A stretch of 64,000 bases of DNA from CAZVYJ01 sp964631565 (GTDB lineage Bacteria; Planctomycetota; Phycisphaerae; SM23-33): the NCBI GenBank assembly GCA_964631565.1, contig CAZVYJ010000003.1:41072-105071 (forward strand), given 5' to 3'. A program made the translations under genes and the position numbers. Position 1 is the stretch's first letter. Each line of letters begins with the position of its first letter. Below the pieces are notes generated by a model that was not told where the DNA came from, made no database searches, and was given only the letters and a program-made list of their open reading frames with translations. Of this stretch, positions 1 through 9,391 are shown in pieces.

Positions 1-372
1 ATGCGGCAAAGTAACGGTCCATGTCAGTTTTCTCCAAAGAAGGGATGGTTGTATGGCATAAATACTTATATCCGAGTCAGTTACAAGAGAGGCTCCAGCT
101 GCGGTCCGGCAAGAAAGCAGCATCATTTCAAGTAAGGGTTCGCAGCAGCCTTCTGGGTATTTAAACGCCGTACGATAACAAAGTTCCGTTCCAACTTTAA
201 AAGCGTTTTGGCTAGCCGCGCGTACAGGAGTCTGTCCGGTGCGGTACCATTGAGTGGCTGATTTTCCGGAATCCGCCGATATGTAAACATGGCCGAATTC
301 TGAAAACATACGCCATAAGACAAGCCGTAGAAAGCCCATCTCTTGCTGCAGAAAAATAAGGAGACAACCGCA
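1..372. other. No supported gene at the left edge
   Basis: I see no convincing gene here. Frame 1 is open from the first base to a stop at 133-135 (44 codons, cysteine- and lysine-containing, no family recognised), so it could be the tail of a gene cut by the window edge, but nothing supports that. Minus-strand open frames that cross this stretch overlap the next gene and look like shadows. The last 20 bases contain the Shine-Dalgarno site (AAGGAG) of the following small membrane protein. Confidence 0.5.
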
Positions 373-672
373 ATGAACCACAACGAAGAGAAGTTCCCAT
401 GGCGGAAGGCGTTTCGTTTGGCGTTGACGTTAGGGATTGTCTGGGGCATTTCTGTGCTGCTGCTCGGTATCGTAACGATGCATACCAACTGGTACGCCCA
501 TGAAGCGGTCGAGGTGCTGAGAAATGTTTATTACGGTTACGGCTCGAGCTGGGAAGGGGCTGCGATCGGATTGGCGTGGGGGTTTGGTGACGCCTTTTTC
601 GGCACTTTAATCGTTACGGTCGTCTACAACGTTCTGTGCTTCGGAAAGCCGAAGACCAAACCGGGCGAATAA
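373..672 (+). CDS. Small two-helix membrane protein, holin-like family
   Basis: A 99-residue protein with two hydrophobic segments (about residues 15-37 and 62-88) separated by a short polar loop with a Y-Y-G-Y-G motif and a W-x-F-G-D motif entering the second helix. This layout matches a small chromosomal family usually labelled 'bacteriophage holin'. No phage genes are nearby, so a lytic role is unlikely and the real function is unknown. I chose the ATG at 373 because AAGGAG lies about 10 bases upstream; an earlier in-frame ATG at 343 has no ribosome-binding site. It is monocistronic and is followed by a hairpin at 721-747. Confidence 0.7.
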   Translation: MNHNEEKFPWRKAFRLALTLGIVWGISVLLLGIVTMHTNWYAHEAVEVLRNVYYGYGSSWEGAAIGLAWGFGDAFFGTLIVTVVYNVLCFGKPKTKPGE

Positions 673-720
673 TCTTCAAATTGCAGTCGACGTGCTGTTT
701 CAGTATTTTTGAGTATTTAT

Positions 721-751
721 CCGGGCCGTCCCTGGGGGACGGCCCGGATGT
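721..751. terminator. Strong hairpin terminator between convergent genes
   Basis: An 11-bp perfect G+C-rich stem (721-731 paired with 737-747) with a five-base loop, followed on the plus strand by a short T run. It sits between the end of the small membrane protein and the end of the convergent glycosidase-like gene, so it may stop transcripts from both sides. The U tract is short on both strands. Confidence 0.7.
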
Positions 752-760
752 TTTGTGCTT

Positions 761-3700
761 CTACTGCCTGGCGGCCGCTTTCTGCGGCGGGACGCTTTTG
801 CGAATCGCCGCCAGCGTCTTGGGGTCAGCCAGCTTTTGCGCCAGCTTGGCATGCTGGGTGTAATCGAGATTGATCATTATCAGCACCAGCGTACCCTTGC
901 CGTAGTTCTTGCCGATTATGCTTGATCCGGTGTTCTCGCCCTGCTTGACTGTAGCCAGCTCGACCATGTTCTTGCAGGTGAACTTCCTAGCCGACTGCGG
1001 CTTTCTGTCTTCGGGGAAAAGCGGGGCGATGGCCTTCCAGACTGCCTTACCGTTGGCAGTAGGCTCGACATCGCCTGGCGCCGGCAGCGGCTCGGTGGTG
1101 AAAGACGAATCGCCCAGCAGCTTGCCGGCGAAATCTGACGAAGGCGCCGTCGGATTGACCGCGACGATGGTTCCGCCTGCGTTCATGTAATCAGTCAGCA
1201 GCTTGGTCAGCGCCGGGTCGCTCCACCACGTCTGGAACTTTATTGTCGGCCCAAGCACGCCCGGGCCCATCAGCAGCAGCCTGGTATTGAGAGTGCCGTC
1301 ATCCTTGATAAGCATCGGCCGCAGCCACTCGGCGTCGGCCGGGTTGTTGAAGCGAACCATTCGATAATTGACCTTGTCCTTGTCCAGCACGTTGAACGTG
1401 CGGACGTCATTGGGGTCGTTGCCCCTGCGAGGCTCGAAATCCCACAGAACCAGCTGGTACGGGTGAATATTCTTCGGAGGAATGTATTTCCACCGCTGCC
1501 GCTCGAACTTCAGCGGCTTGACCTTTTCTTTCTGGTAAGCTACGGCCACTACGGCGGCCTTGTTGGGCGTCAGCGTCAGGTTCAGCTTTGCCGTCGTCAG
1601 GCCCCAGTTGTTCCTGGGTGTCACCTGAACGCTCTTGCCGTCCACCGTCACGGAGGTGAGCTTGGACTGCGGCAGCGAGATTTTGAAATCGCAGGTGACC
1701 GGCTTGCTGACGGTCGACTTCAGTGTGTACTGGCGTTTGTCGCCCGTATCGGTTACGTCGATGTCGAGCTTGCCGTCGCCGAGCTTCTGGCCTGTGACGG
1801 ACATTTCCTTCCAGTCGGCCGGCATTCGCGGGCACAGTTCGATGCGGCTTTCGCCCATGTACGGCGTAAGCCCGGTGAGGTAGAAGTAAGCGGCGTCGCA
1901 GTTGATGCCGCCTTCCCACGGCCTGATGCGGTGGCCGAGGAACACGGGAATCGGCTCGTAGCTGTCAGCCTTTGTTGCGAGCTTCTCGGTGTACTCGCCG
2001 GTGGGAAGCGCAACTTCGATCATCGCGTTAAGCGCCGGCTCGGCGTAGGGGTGGTCGATGGCGGCCAGGTTGTAAAGGAACATGCCCGGCTGCATGCCGA
2101 CGTAAACTTTCAGCGTTTCCGTGGCGTCGGTGACGAAGTTGGGGTTCATCGTGTACTTCATCGTTTCGACGACGTTGGAGATTGCCTTGGGATCGTCGCC
2201 CTTGAGGTAGCCGATCCAAAGCGGGTTGAAGTTGACCATGGCGAACGGCGGCTGGTGGACATCGAGCGTGCGGTAATCCATCGCCGGCGCGTATATTCCG
2301 CGTTCAGGCATCCAGTAGTCGCGTTCGCATGCGGCGCGGCTGTCTTTGGCGATTTTGGCGAACTGCGTCGCCTCGGCGGTATGGCCGAGCAGTCTGGCGA
2401 ATTCAGCCATTGTGTCGGCCGATGTTACGAACTCCCACGTGCTGTCGGCGCTGAACTGCTCCCAGTTGGGATGATCGTTCGGTTCGGGGAAGTTGGGGCT
2501 GTTGAGTATTTCGAAGCCGGGATATATCCACGTCTCGTCGCCGTGATGCAGGAAGCGGTACATCTTGTTCGCACCCGGCATGCCGGGAGAACCCCAGTTC
2601 ACCGGATGAACCGGATTGCCCTTGTCATCCTGGAGCTGGCCCATGAGGCATTTCTTGAGGTAGCCCCAGTGCGCCTTTATCGGCTCGAGGTCGCCGGTGT
2701 ACTGGTAGTAGAGGCGATGCTGCATGATAAGCCAGTTGGGTATTTCAGCCGGGTCGTTGTGGACGGTCGTCCAGTCCAGGTTCGGATCGATGGGCTGGGT
2801 GATGTCTATGTCCATCGGGAGGAAATTGGGTATGAGCTTGCTGTACGCGCAGCCGCGATAGTAGAACTCCAGCATCTTCCTGGCGGATTCGAGATCGCCC
2901 ATGCGGCAGTAGTACATGAACGGGCCGTTTGAGTCGCGCACCCACGTGCCGGCGAAAAATTCCATCGGGCCGGCTGCACACTGCGGGTCAGCCGTCTGGA
3001 TGCGGACGAGAATCTTTGTGTCGTCCAGCAGGTCAATCAGGCGGTCGTCGGCGCATTTGAGCTGGGTGGTGTTGGCCATCCACTTTTTCCAGTCGTCGCG
3101 GGTTTTTTCGAGGTTGTTCAGCCCGCCGGCGACGATTTTTCTGGCCTCGTCCGGTGCAGCGTCTTCGCCCATGGTGAAGGCGAGGTATTCGGTGCGAAGG
3201 GCCTCAGCGTCAGGCTCGATCGTCCCGATTTTCACCGTCATCGTGCCGGTGGTGGGGGCGTTGGGGTTGTCAGCCGGCGGCTCGGTGGCCGACAGCTCGG
3301 AACCTTCGAGGAACTGGCAGTACATGTGCCTGATTTCTCCGACAGGCCTGCCCGGAGTGGGCGCGCCCTGCCAGCTGTCGTACAGGCAGTCGTATTTTAC
3401 CTTGGTTCGGCCGACCGTGGCGGTGAGCACAACGTCAGTCAGCGGCTCTTTCGACAGGTTTTTGATAACCACGGTTCGGAATATGGCGTTCACGTCGAAC
3501 GGGGCATAGTTGATTACGGTCATCGAGACTTTTTCGGAGACAAGCTCCATGAGGACGATGTTCGTCCCGCGGACCTTGGAAAGGCTCTGTTTCGTGAAAG
3601 CCACCGGCGCACCGTTGACAGTCAGCGTCAGCGTGGAGGGGCCGAATGCGTTGTCGCCCATTACGCCCCTGAGCATGATGTGCGGGCCGGTAATCTGGAA

Positions 3701-3967
3701 GAGCATCGCCTGGTCAAGCCCCGGACCTACAATTCCGAAAACCTTGCCGTTGCCTATCGCCCACCAGCCTGACAGGCCGCCGCGGCGGAATTTCGGACGC
3801 TCCTTGCCGGGTTCGGATGCGGACGCATTCTGTGTTTCGTTGCTTTCCGCCCATACGCTGCGCTCCGCAAGCCATGGCCGGTCTTCAATGAAGCCTTTGC
3901 CGTATGCGAAGACGGCAAGGCACATCAAGGTACATGCTGACAGGAAAGCCAAAAGTGATTTCTTCAC
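761..3967 (-). CDS. Secreted six-hairpin glycosidase-like protein
   Basis: A 1068-residue exported protein. The N-terminus (positively charged KK, then a hydrophobic stretch ending near A-Y-G-K) is a signal peptide. Residues about 40-300 look like a beta-sandwich N-terminal domain. Residues about 310-720 carry the aromatic-rich helical pattern of an (alpha/alpha)6 toroid, with a W-V-R-D-S-N-G segment near 343 in the usual catalytic-site region of such hydrolases. Next comes a beta domain of the type that closes GH65/GH78-like enzymes, then a C-terminal alpha/beta domain resembling a glutamine-amidotransferase fold. Substrate cannot be told from sequence. The start is GTG at 3967, preceded by GAGGAG. 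It is divergent from the oxidoreductase at 4291 and probably degrades polysaccharide or oligosaccharide outside the cytoplasm. Confidence 0.75.
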   Translation of the reverse strand: MKKSLLAFLSACTLMCLAVFAYGKGFIEDRPWLAERSVWAESNETQNASASEPGKERPKFRRGGLSGWWAIGNGKVFGIVGPGLDQAMLFQITGPHIMLRGVMGDNAFGPSTLTLTVNGAPVAFTKQSLSKVRGTNIVLMELVSEKVSMTVINYAPFDVNAIFRTVVIKNLSKEPLTDVVLTATVGRTKVKYDCLYDSWQGAPTPGRPVGEIRHMYCQFLEGSELSATEPPADNPNAPTTGTMTVKIGTIEPDAEALRTEYLAFTMGEDAAPDEARKIVAGGLNNLEKTRDDWKKWMANTTQLKCADDRLIDLLDDTKILVRIQTADPQCAAGPMEFFAGTWVRDSNGPFMYYCRMGDLESARKMLEFYYRGCAYSKLIPNFLPMDIDITQPIDPNLDWTTVHNDPAEIPNWLIMQHRLYYQYTGDLEPIKAHWGYLKKCLMGQLQDDKGNPVHPVNWGSPGMPGANKMYRFLHHGDETWIYPGFEILNSPNFPEPNDHPNWEQFSADSTWEFVTSADTMAEFARLLGHTAEATQFAKIAKDSRAACERDYWMPERGIYAPAMDYRTLDVHQPPFAMVNFNPLWIGYLKGDDPKAISNVVETMKYTMNPNFVTDATETLKVYVGMQPGMFLYNLAAIDHPYAEPALNAMIEVALPTGEYTEKLATKADSYEPIPVFLGHRIRPWEGGINCDAAYFYLTGLTPYMGESRIELCPRMPADWKEMSVTGQKLGDGKLDIDVTDTGDKRQYTLKSTVSKPVTCDFKISLPQSKLTSVTVDGKSVQVTPRNNWGLTTAKLNLTLTPNKAAVVAVAYQKEKVKPLKFERQRWKYIPPKNIHPYQLVLWDFEPRRGNDPNDVRTFNVLDKDKVNYRMVRFNNPADAEWLRPMLIKDDGTLNTRLLLMGPGVLGPTIKFQTWWSDPALTKLLTDYMNAGGTIVAVNPTAPSSDFAGKLLGDSSFTTEPLPAPGDVEPTANGKAVWKAIAPLFPEDRKPQSARKFTCKNMVELATVKQGENTGSSIIGKNYGKGTLVLIMINLDYTQHAKLAQKLADPKTLAAIRKSVPPQKAAARQ

Positions 3968-4290
3968 GGCGATTCTCCTCAGAGGTTGTTATTACAGGAC
4001 ATCGCTGGCCGCACCTGACTTGGCCAATCCTAATTATACGCGTACCCATTCAGGGTTTTCCGAAAGCTGTCCGTTCACGGCCGCCATGGACCGCAGGGTC
4101 CGGATTATATCCTGTACCGACGACTCTACAAACTTTGTAACCGTCGAGCTGCAGGTTCCGACCGGTAAAACGGACAAGAAGGGCGGAAATTGCTTGCAGT
4201 AGCCCGAAAGCAAAAGACAATTACCAAAGCGGCCTGCGACGGTCGCAGGTCACAATTGTCAGAGGAACTATTACTGGGCTGGAGAGAATA
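3968..4290. promoter_or_regulatory. Divergent intergenic region with nested inverted repeats
   Basis: A 323-base region between two divergent genes. Just upstream of the oxidoreductase are nested inverted repeats: GACAATT (4216-4222) pairs with AATTGTC (4254-4260), and inside it CCTGCGAC (4233-4240) pairs with GTCGCAGG (4242-4249). This could form a 5' leader hairpin or be a regulator site. It has no T tract, so a simple terminator is unlikely. I see no clear sigma-70 promoter. Confidence 0.4.
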
Positions 4291-5340
4291 ATGAACCGTC
4301 TGCGGCTTGGGATTATCGGTTGCGGGCCTATGGGGGAAAGAAACATCAATGCGTGCTGTGGCCTTTTCACTTTCAGGGCCTGCTGTGACTTGAACGAAAC
4401 AACAAGGCATGAATGTCAGAAGAAGTACGGTTTTGAAAAAACTTACGCCAGGGCTGCGGATCTCATCCGGGATCCGAACATTGACCTGGTCGTGGTTTCG
4501 ACGCCGCCTCAGGTGCGCAGGGAAATCGTAGAAGACTGCGCCGCTAATTCCAAACACGTCATTGTCGACAAACCATTCGCCCTCAGCTTCAAGGACGCCC
4601 TGTCGATGGTGGAGACGTGCGAGAAGGCCGGCGTCCAGCTGGCGGTCGTGCAGAACTACCGCTACTATCCGCATTTTCAGGAAGCACGCAGGTTCATCGA
4701 GTCCGGCGGCGTCGGAAAACCCTTTGTCGGCCAGATACTGGATTCGCTCATCATGGCGTTCCCCATCAAAGGCTCGACGACGTCCGACTACCGCGCGAAA
4801 CTCAAACAGATGCTTCTTATCGAAATGTGCTGCCATCACTTCGATACGCTGCGGTTCCTCATGGGCTGCGACGCCGTGGAAGTTTATTCGAAGATAGGCA
4901 AGGCGCCTTTCCGCGTGGCGATAGGCGAAATCGGAGAGAACTGGACCATCACGACCATCACGTTCGAGAACGGCTGCGTGGTCGGCGTGTACGATTCCTG
5001 GAACTGCAAGGGAATGGAAAAAGGCGGCGGGCCGTTCGCACGGATGATTTTTGAGTGCGACAAGGGAAGCGTTTTCCTCAATCCGGACGAGCAGACCACG
5101 ATAACCGCATACGAGGAAGGCCGCGGTGAATGGGCGAAACCGCTCGGCGCATTCGATCTCGCGTGGGGCAATTTGAGCCTGAAGCGGACGATGGAGACGT
5201 TCATCGAAGCGATTAAAACCGGAAAGCCCGCCCCGACGTCCGGGCGCGACAACCTGTCGACAATCGCGATTTCGTTCGCCGCCTACAAATCGGCCGAGGA
5301 AAACCGCCCTGTGAAGATAAAGGAAATATACCCCAAATAA
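4291..5340 (+). CDS. Gfo/Idh/MocA family oxidoreductase
   Basis: A 349-residue NAD(P)-dependent sugar or polyol oxidoreductase. The N-terminal Rossmann motif G-I-I-G-C-G-P-M-G lies at residues 7-15, and D-K-P (93-95) is the family's E-K-P-type catalytic lysine motif. The C-terminal half fits the alpha/beta substrate-binding domain, with a C-C-H-H-F-D segment in the usual catalytic-histidine region. The ATG has GGAGAG a few bases upstream. The next gene starts 11 bases after the stop with its own AAGGAG, so the two are probably co-transcribed. Substrate is not predictable. Confidence 0.9.
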   Translation: MNRLRLGIIGCGPMGERNINACCGLFTFRACCDLNETTRHECQKKYGFEKTYARAADLIRDPNIDLVVVSTPPQVRREIVEDCAANSKHVIVDKPFALSFKDALSMVETCEKAGVQLAVVQNYRYYPHFQEARRFIESGGVGKPFVGQILDSLIMAFPIKGSTTSDYRAKLKQMLLIEMCCHHFDTLRFLMGCDAVEVYSKIGKAPFRVAIGEIGENWTITTITFENGCVVGVYDSWNCKGMEKGGGPFARMIFECDKGSVFLNPDEQTTITAYEEGRGEWAKPLGAFDLAWGNLSLKRTMETFIEAIKTGKPAPTSGRDNLSTIAISFAAYKSAEENRPVKIKEIYPK

Positions 5341-5350
5341 GGAGCATTCA

Positions 5351-5926
5351 ATGAAGGTTGTGGCATTCAACGGCAGTCCGCGGAAGGAAGGCAACACGAC
5401 AAGGCTTATCCGCCGCGTGTTCGAGAGGCTTGGCGAGCACGGCATCGAGACCGAACTGGTGCAACTGGCGGGCAAGCCTTTGCGCGGCTGCACGGCGTGC
5501 ATGGGATGCGCGAAAAACAAAAACGGTCTGTGCACGATTACAGACGACGACCTGAACAGCTACATTAAAAAGATGTGTGCCGCCGATGGCATCATTATGG
5601 CCTCTCCGACATACTTCAGCGACGTGACGGCCGAGATGAAGGCGCTCATCGACCGGGCCGGTTTCGTGGCGAGGGTCAACCAGACGCTGCTGACGCGGAA
5701 AATCGGGGCTGCGGTCGTCGCCGTTCGGCGAGGCGGCGCGACGCACGCGTTCGACACGCTCAACCACTTCTTCCTGATAAACGAGATGATAGTGCCCGGC
5801 TCGGTATACTGGAACATCGGCGTCGGGCGCGAAGCCGGCGACGTCCAGCGCGACGAGGAAGGCCTCAGGACGATGGACGTGCTGGGCGAGAACATGGCCT
5901 GGCTGCTTAAGAAGGTCAATGCGTAG
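5351..5926 (+). CDS. NADPH-dependent FMN reductase / iron-sulfur flavoprotein-like
   Basis: A 191-residue flavodoxin-fold protein. The N-terminal G-S-P-R-K-E-G-N-T motif (8-16) is the FMN phosphate loop. Cys47, Cys50, Cys53 and Cys61 form a CX2CX2CX7C pattern, as in iron-sulfur flavoproteins, so a 4Fe-4S cluster beside FMN is likely. It probably shuttles electrons from ferredoxin or NAD(P)H. The role with the upstream oxidoreductase is unknown; they are separated by 10 bases and likely form an operon. Confidence 0.85.
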   Translation: MKVVAFNGSPRKEGNTTRLIRRVFERLGEHGIETELVQLAGKPLRGCTACMGCAKNKNGLCTITDDDLNSYIKKMCAADGIIMASPTYFSDVTAEMKALIDRAGFVARVNQTLLTRKIGAAVVAVRRGGATHAFDTLNHFFLINEMIVPGSVYWNIGVGREAGDVQRDEEGLRTMDVLGENMAWLLKKVNA

Positions 5927-5995
5927 GCGGGCAGCTGTGCAGGCCGATTGCAGAGTCGAACTCATGAGCCGTACCGCGAACGGGAGTGAACGAAC

Positions 5996-6778
5996 ATGAA
6001 AAACATGAGAAGCGTGTTCGAATTGATTCTGGCAGTGGGCCTGGCATCGACAGCGATCGGCTGCACCGGCGACCTGCTGAACGCCGACTACACGAAGCCT
6101 GATATGATGGACAGGGGCGTCATCTACATCCTGCCGGGCATCCAGGGAGTTGATTACCACTACACGAACATACGCAGGGGCCTGCAGGGCTCGGGTATAA
6201 ATTGCGCAATCAAGATTCACCCGTGGGGCTGCCATATCCCGGGCATCGGCATGGCTGTCAACGAGACCGACACGACCGATGATCGCGGCTGGGGCAAAAA
6301 AATCGCCGATGAGATTGCCGATTATCAGCGGCAGTATCCGGGAAAGCCCGTCTATCTCATCGGTCAGAGCGGCGGTTGTGCGGTTGCCGTATTCACGGCT
6401 GAATCGCTTGCCGCCGCCGGCGCGCCGCCGATCAGCGGGATTGTGCTGCTCGACGCCAGCCTGGGAGACGACTACGACCTGAGCACGGCCGTGGCCCAGT
6501 GCGAAAAGGGGATTGTGAACTTCTACAATCTCAAAGATGTCGCGATGCTGAAAATCGGGACCGGCATATTCGGCAACCTGGACGGAAGCCGTGAAAAGTC
6601 TGCCGGGCTGGCGGGCTTTACGCGGAGCATCGCCGGGCTGTACCAGGTCCAGGTAACCAGGGACATGGTCAGCGGCTTCGAAAGCCCTCATTTCGCCGAC
6701 ACCAGCGCAGCATTCACGACCCACTATATTTCACCGTGGATCATCGCCAGGAAATGGCCGGTCGGAGCCGGAACGTAA
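5996..6778 (+). CDS. Alpha/beta-hydrolase-fold lipoprotein
   Basis: A 260-residue protein with a lipoprotein-type signal peptide (hydrophobic segment, then A-I-G-C, lipidated Cys23). The hydrolase signature is a nucleophile elbow G-Q-S-G-G at 123-127 (Ser125) after a conserved P-V-Y-L-I strand. An early I-L-P-G-I segment near 45-49 would form the oxyanion region. It is likely an envelope-anchored esterase, lipase or amidase; the substrate is unknown. GGAG precedes the ATG. It is convergent with the UroD-fold gene that ends 38 bases away. Confidence 0.75.
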   Translation: MKNMRSVFELILAVGLASTAIGCTGDLLNADYTKPDMMDRGVIYILPGIQGVDYHYTNIRRGLQGSGINCAIKIHPWGCHIPGIGMAVNETDTTDDRGWGKKIADEIADYQRQYPGKPVYLIGQSGGCAVAVFTAESLAAAGAPPISGIVLLDASLGDDYDLSTAVAQCEKGIVNFYNLKDVAMLKIGTGIFGNLDGSREKSAGLAGFTRSIAGLYQVQVTRDMVSGFESPHFADTSAAFTTHYISPWIIARKWPVGAGT

Positions 6779-6815
6779 TTACGGAAATAACATATATATT
6801 CTGTGGCGGAACTCC

Positions 6816-7889
6816 CTATGGCTTCCTGATGGTTTCAAGTTCGGCCATGAAGTCTTCCGCCTCCGACTTGCTGTTCGCCCGCGCGATGAAGAAGAGCTTG
6901 CGGGTCTTGTATTCCCGCCACAGGCGCTTGATGTCGTCGAACTCCGGCCAAAACCGCGTCAGGCCTTTGCCGAGGCTGTCAATTTTGCGGAATATCATCT
7001 CGCGCCACGCGGTCGCTTCGGGCGAGCGATCCAGCGTTCCTGTCGTCGGCTGCCACGCGATGACGTCTATTTTCTCCATCTCGCACAGCGCTTCGATGTG
7101 CTGGACGGCGTTGGCGCCGTCAAGGTGATATTCGACGCCGGTCATGTTCTCGATTTCACGCTCCAGGCACGGCGCGACGAACTCGCGGAACATGCCCGCG
7201 CTCATCATGCACGATACGTCGCATTGCGGTCTTGTCGTCCACCCGGGCGAATACATGCCTGTATTGTTGATGCTGCCCATACCGTCATAGTCGAGCAGCT
7301 CCGCGAACGCCGCGAGAATCTCAGCCTGCGCAATGCAGACGGCGTCCAGGGCGCGTTTTATCTTGTCGGGGCATTCGTAAAGATCGAGCAGCAGCTTTTC
7401 CGGGCTGCGCATGGCAGCCAGAGAATCAAGATTTGCCACGAGACACGGGCCGTTTATCATCAGCCTGCCGTCGAAATAAGGCCGGGCCGCGTGAACGAGG
7501 TCTTCGGTCAGCCGCCACCATCTGTTTCCGCGGTCGAAACGGATTTCAACGTCGTCCCAATCGTCCACGAACGGCACCGCCCAGCTTGTGCCGGTAGAGA
7601 ATTTCAAATCGCAGCCAAGATAGCCCGAAAACGTGTCCGGGCCCCATTCCAGCACGAAGAACGGCACTGAGTCGCCCAGGAATTCGTGCGTTTCGCAGTA
7701 TCGCAGCATCTGGTCGATGATGGGCTGGAAATTGCCGTCCGCACCGGCGAGGTAGGGAGGGTATTTTTCTTCCTTCACTCCGGCCTTGGGGATGACTATG
7801 CTGACGGCAGGGCGATGGGCCTCGCCCTTCCAGAAAGAGGTCCAGAACTGCCGGGTCTTTTCGAAATTCGGCTTGAACTCAAGTTCCAC
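6816..7889 (-). CDS. Uroporphyrinogen-decarboxylase-fold protein (paralog 1)
   Basis: A member of the UroD/methyltransferase TIM-barrel superfamily, about 357 residues. The place where zinc-dependent methyltransferases of this fold have H-x-C-G reads Y-H-L-D-G here, so the zinc cysteine is missing. That argues against a plain MtaA/MtbA-type reaction. It is not a good candidate for haem-pathway HemE. I prefer the GTG at 7889 because AGGTG lies six bases upstream and the protein then starts V-E-L-E-F-K-P-N-F, like relatives. A GTG at 7898 is possible, and the longer open frame up to 7982 lacks a ribosome-binding site. The AraC regulator lies 120 bases upstream on the same strand. Confidence 0.75.
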   Translation of the reverse strand: MELEFKPNFEKTRQFWTSFWKGEAHRPAVSIVIPKAGVKEEKYPPYLAGADGNFQPIIDQMLRYCETHEFLGDSVPFFVLEWGPDTFSGYLGCDLKFSTGTSWAVPFVDDWDDVEIRFDRGNRWWRLTEDLVHAARPYFDGRLMINGPCLVANLDSLAAMRSPEKLLLDLYECPDKIKRALDAVCIAQAEILAAFAELLDYDGMGSINNTGMYSPGWTTRPQCDVSCMMSAGMFREFVAPCLEREIENMTGVEYHLDGANAVQHIEALCEMEKIDVIAWQPTTGTLDRSPEATAWREMIFRKIDSLGKGLTRFWPEFDDIKRLWREYKTRKLFFIARANSKSEAEDFMAELETIRKP

Positions 7890-8009
7890 GATGAACACCT
7901 GTCCTTTCGGATAATGTAAATGGTTCCATGCCGGTGGCCTCCGTGGCCGTTTGCAAAGCAACTCGCTCCTGCGATCGTGCATCTGTGAGGTAAAACGCGA
8001 TTTTATCCC

Positions 8010-9011
8010 TTAAATGCCTTTTTGGGACGACCGGCGGAAAGCCGTCGGCGTTTGCCCGGAATATCGTCTGAAAATCCTGCAGAAATACTGGCTGGATGTA
8101 TATCCAACCTCCATCGCAATCGTTGTTATCGATTTTTGCGTATATATCAGCATTTTGCAGGCGGCGATATGCCGGATGCGAATCAGATAGTCGTTCGGAG
8201 TCAGGCCTGTCGCTTCCTTGAATTTGCGATAAAGCCAGCTTTTGCCGAATCCCACGTGACGGGCTACCTGTGAAAAATGAATGGTTTCCCGCATGTGTGC
8301 GCGGATGTAATCCTGGGCTGCATGCACATACTCGTTTTCATGAACGGGATCGCGATTGCTGAGGCAATCGGTCGCTTCGGATATGATCTGTGCCAGCACG
8401 ATCCTCAGCGTCAGGGACAGTTTCTGGTCGGCCGGCCTGCGACTGTCCGGTTTTCTTTTTCTGCTTCGGCCGCCCGGCATTTGCGCCAATATTTTCGGCA
8501 GGGATTTGAAAAGGTCAGTCAAACGGGGACTGGCATCAAAAACGCGTCCGCTGGCGGAGCGGAACCGATGGTTCAGTCTTGACAGATCCTGGCGCGTAAA
8601 AGGGGTGTTCTGCGTCGCATGCGGACTGTCCGTGTCGAAATTCAGCCAGCAGAGCTTGCATGGACGGTTGGGATTCCATTGCGGGCGATGCTGGACTCCG
8701 GGCGGGATGACTAAAAACTGCCCGCCGATAAACTGCACAGCCTTGCGGTCGCGCATCTCCCGTACGGTTCGTCCGTCAAGGACGATAATCATTTCAATTC
8801 CAGGATTGGAATGCCAGCCCACAACGCCAATTCCCTTGGAGTCGTTGAACCCGCAGGATTTCAGCAGAGGCATGTCGATGAGTTGCCCGCTGATGGAATA
8901 TTGTATTTGCTGTTCTTCCGGCGGGAAGTCCAGTACATCCAGCCGCGGGTCGCGATCCGGGACGACCGGCTTTTTGAGACTGCGATTTTTCCTCTCCTTT
9001 GTGTGGCTCAT
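8010..9011 (-). CDS. AraC-family transcriptional regulator
   Basis: A 333-residue regulator. The N-terminal half carries a cupin-like effector domain, with G-W-H-S-N-P-G-I-E and a P-P-G-V-Q-H-R-P segment typical of AraC sugar-binding cupins. Residues about 230-330 form the double helix-turn-helix AraC domain, with the canonical second-HTH run S-I-T-T-I-A-M-E-V-G-Y-T-S-S-Q-Y-F and then F-R-R-Y-S-G-Q-T-P. The N-terminus is rich in Lys/Arg. It probably controls the UroD-fold gene downstream, the divergent PEP-CTERM gene, or both, in response to a sugar. The ATG has GGAAG eight bases upstream. Confidence 0.9.
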   Translation of the reverse strand: MSHTKERKNRSLKKPVVPDRDPRLDVLDFPPEEQQIQYSISGQLIDMPLLKSCGFNDSKGIGVVGWHSNPGIEMIIVLDGRTVREMRDRKAVQFIGGQFLVIPPGVQHRPQWNPNRPCKLCWLNFDTDSPHATQNTPFTRQDLSRLNHRFRSASGRVFDASPRLTDLFKSLPKILAQMPGGRSRKRKPDSRRPADQKLSLTLRIVLAQIISEATDCLSNRDPVHENEYVHAAQDYIRAHMRETIHFSQVARHVGFGKSWLYRKFKEATGLTPNDYLIRIRHIAACKMLIYTQKSITTIAMEVGYTSSQYFCRIFRRYSGQTPTAFRRSSQKGI

Positions 9012-9391
9012 TTGCTGTTACTTCCTGATTTGTACTTTTCTCCACGGGACAAAGCTGAAAGACAATAATCAAGCTCCATGATAACTTGCTGATTATATTA
9101 CGCATGACGGAACATGACAACGACAACGCTCCGCGGGAAAGCTTATTTTTGCCCGTGTTTAAGATGTATTTTGTGTGAAGTTGCCGCGACATACGGAGCA
9201 GGTCGGTTTGTGTGAAGCAAGGAAAACCGTTAAAGCTCGAACCAGGATGTGTAATTGTCATATTGTCCATAGTTAGGACTAATGCGGAACGGAGATCAAG
9301 CCTGTTCGGAGTTCGTCGGTTTGTGAAGCGAACGTTGCCGAGGCTCGGTTTATATAAGGAATCTAAACACTTGTTCCAAAGGAGAAATCGC
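9012..9391. other. 380-base divergent intergenic region
   Basis: No gene is seen here. It separates the AraC regulator from the PEP-CTERM gene. An imperfect direct repeat, TCGGTTTGTG followed by TGAAGC or AAGC, occurs at about 9203-9218 and 9316-9329, and could be paired regulator half-sites. I could not assign a confident promoter. Confidence 0.4.

Noticed and set aside
1..135. An open frame of 44 codons at the left edge, cysteine- and lysine-rich
   Set aside because: Too short to support; no motif, no ribosome-binding site visible because the window is cut there. Could be the tail of a gene, but not provable.
373..672. Prophage lysis gene (holin)
   Set aside because: The family label is holin, but no endolysin, integrase or structural gene is close, so a prophage is not supported.
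1463..2932. A 489-codon plus-strand open frame opposite the glycosidase-like gene
   Set aside because: It lies wholly antisense to a gene with a clear signal peptide and fold; its composition reflects the G+C bias in the opposite strand.
4126..6724. Long minus-strand frames antisense to the oxidoreductase, flavoprotein and hydrolase genes
   Set aside because: The sense genes have conserved motifs and good ribosome-binding sites; the antisense frames have low-complexity Arg/Ala/His-rich translations typical of shadows.
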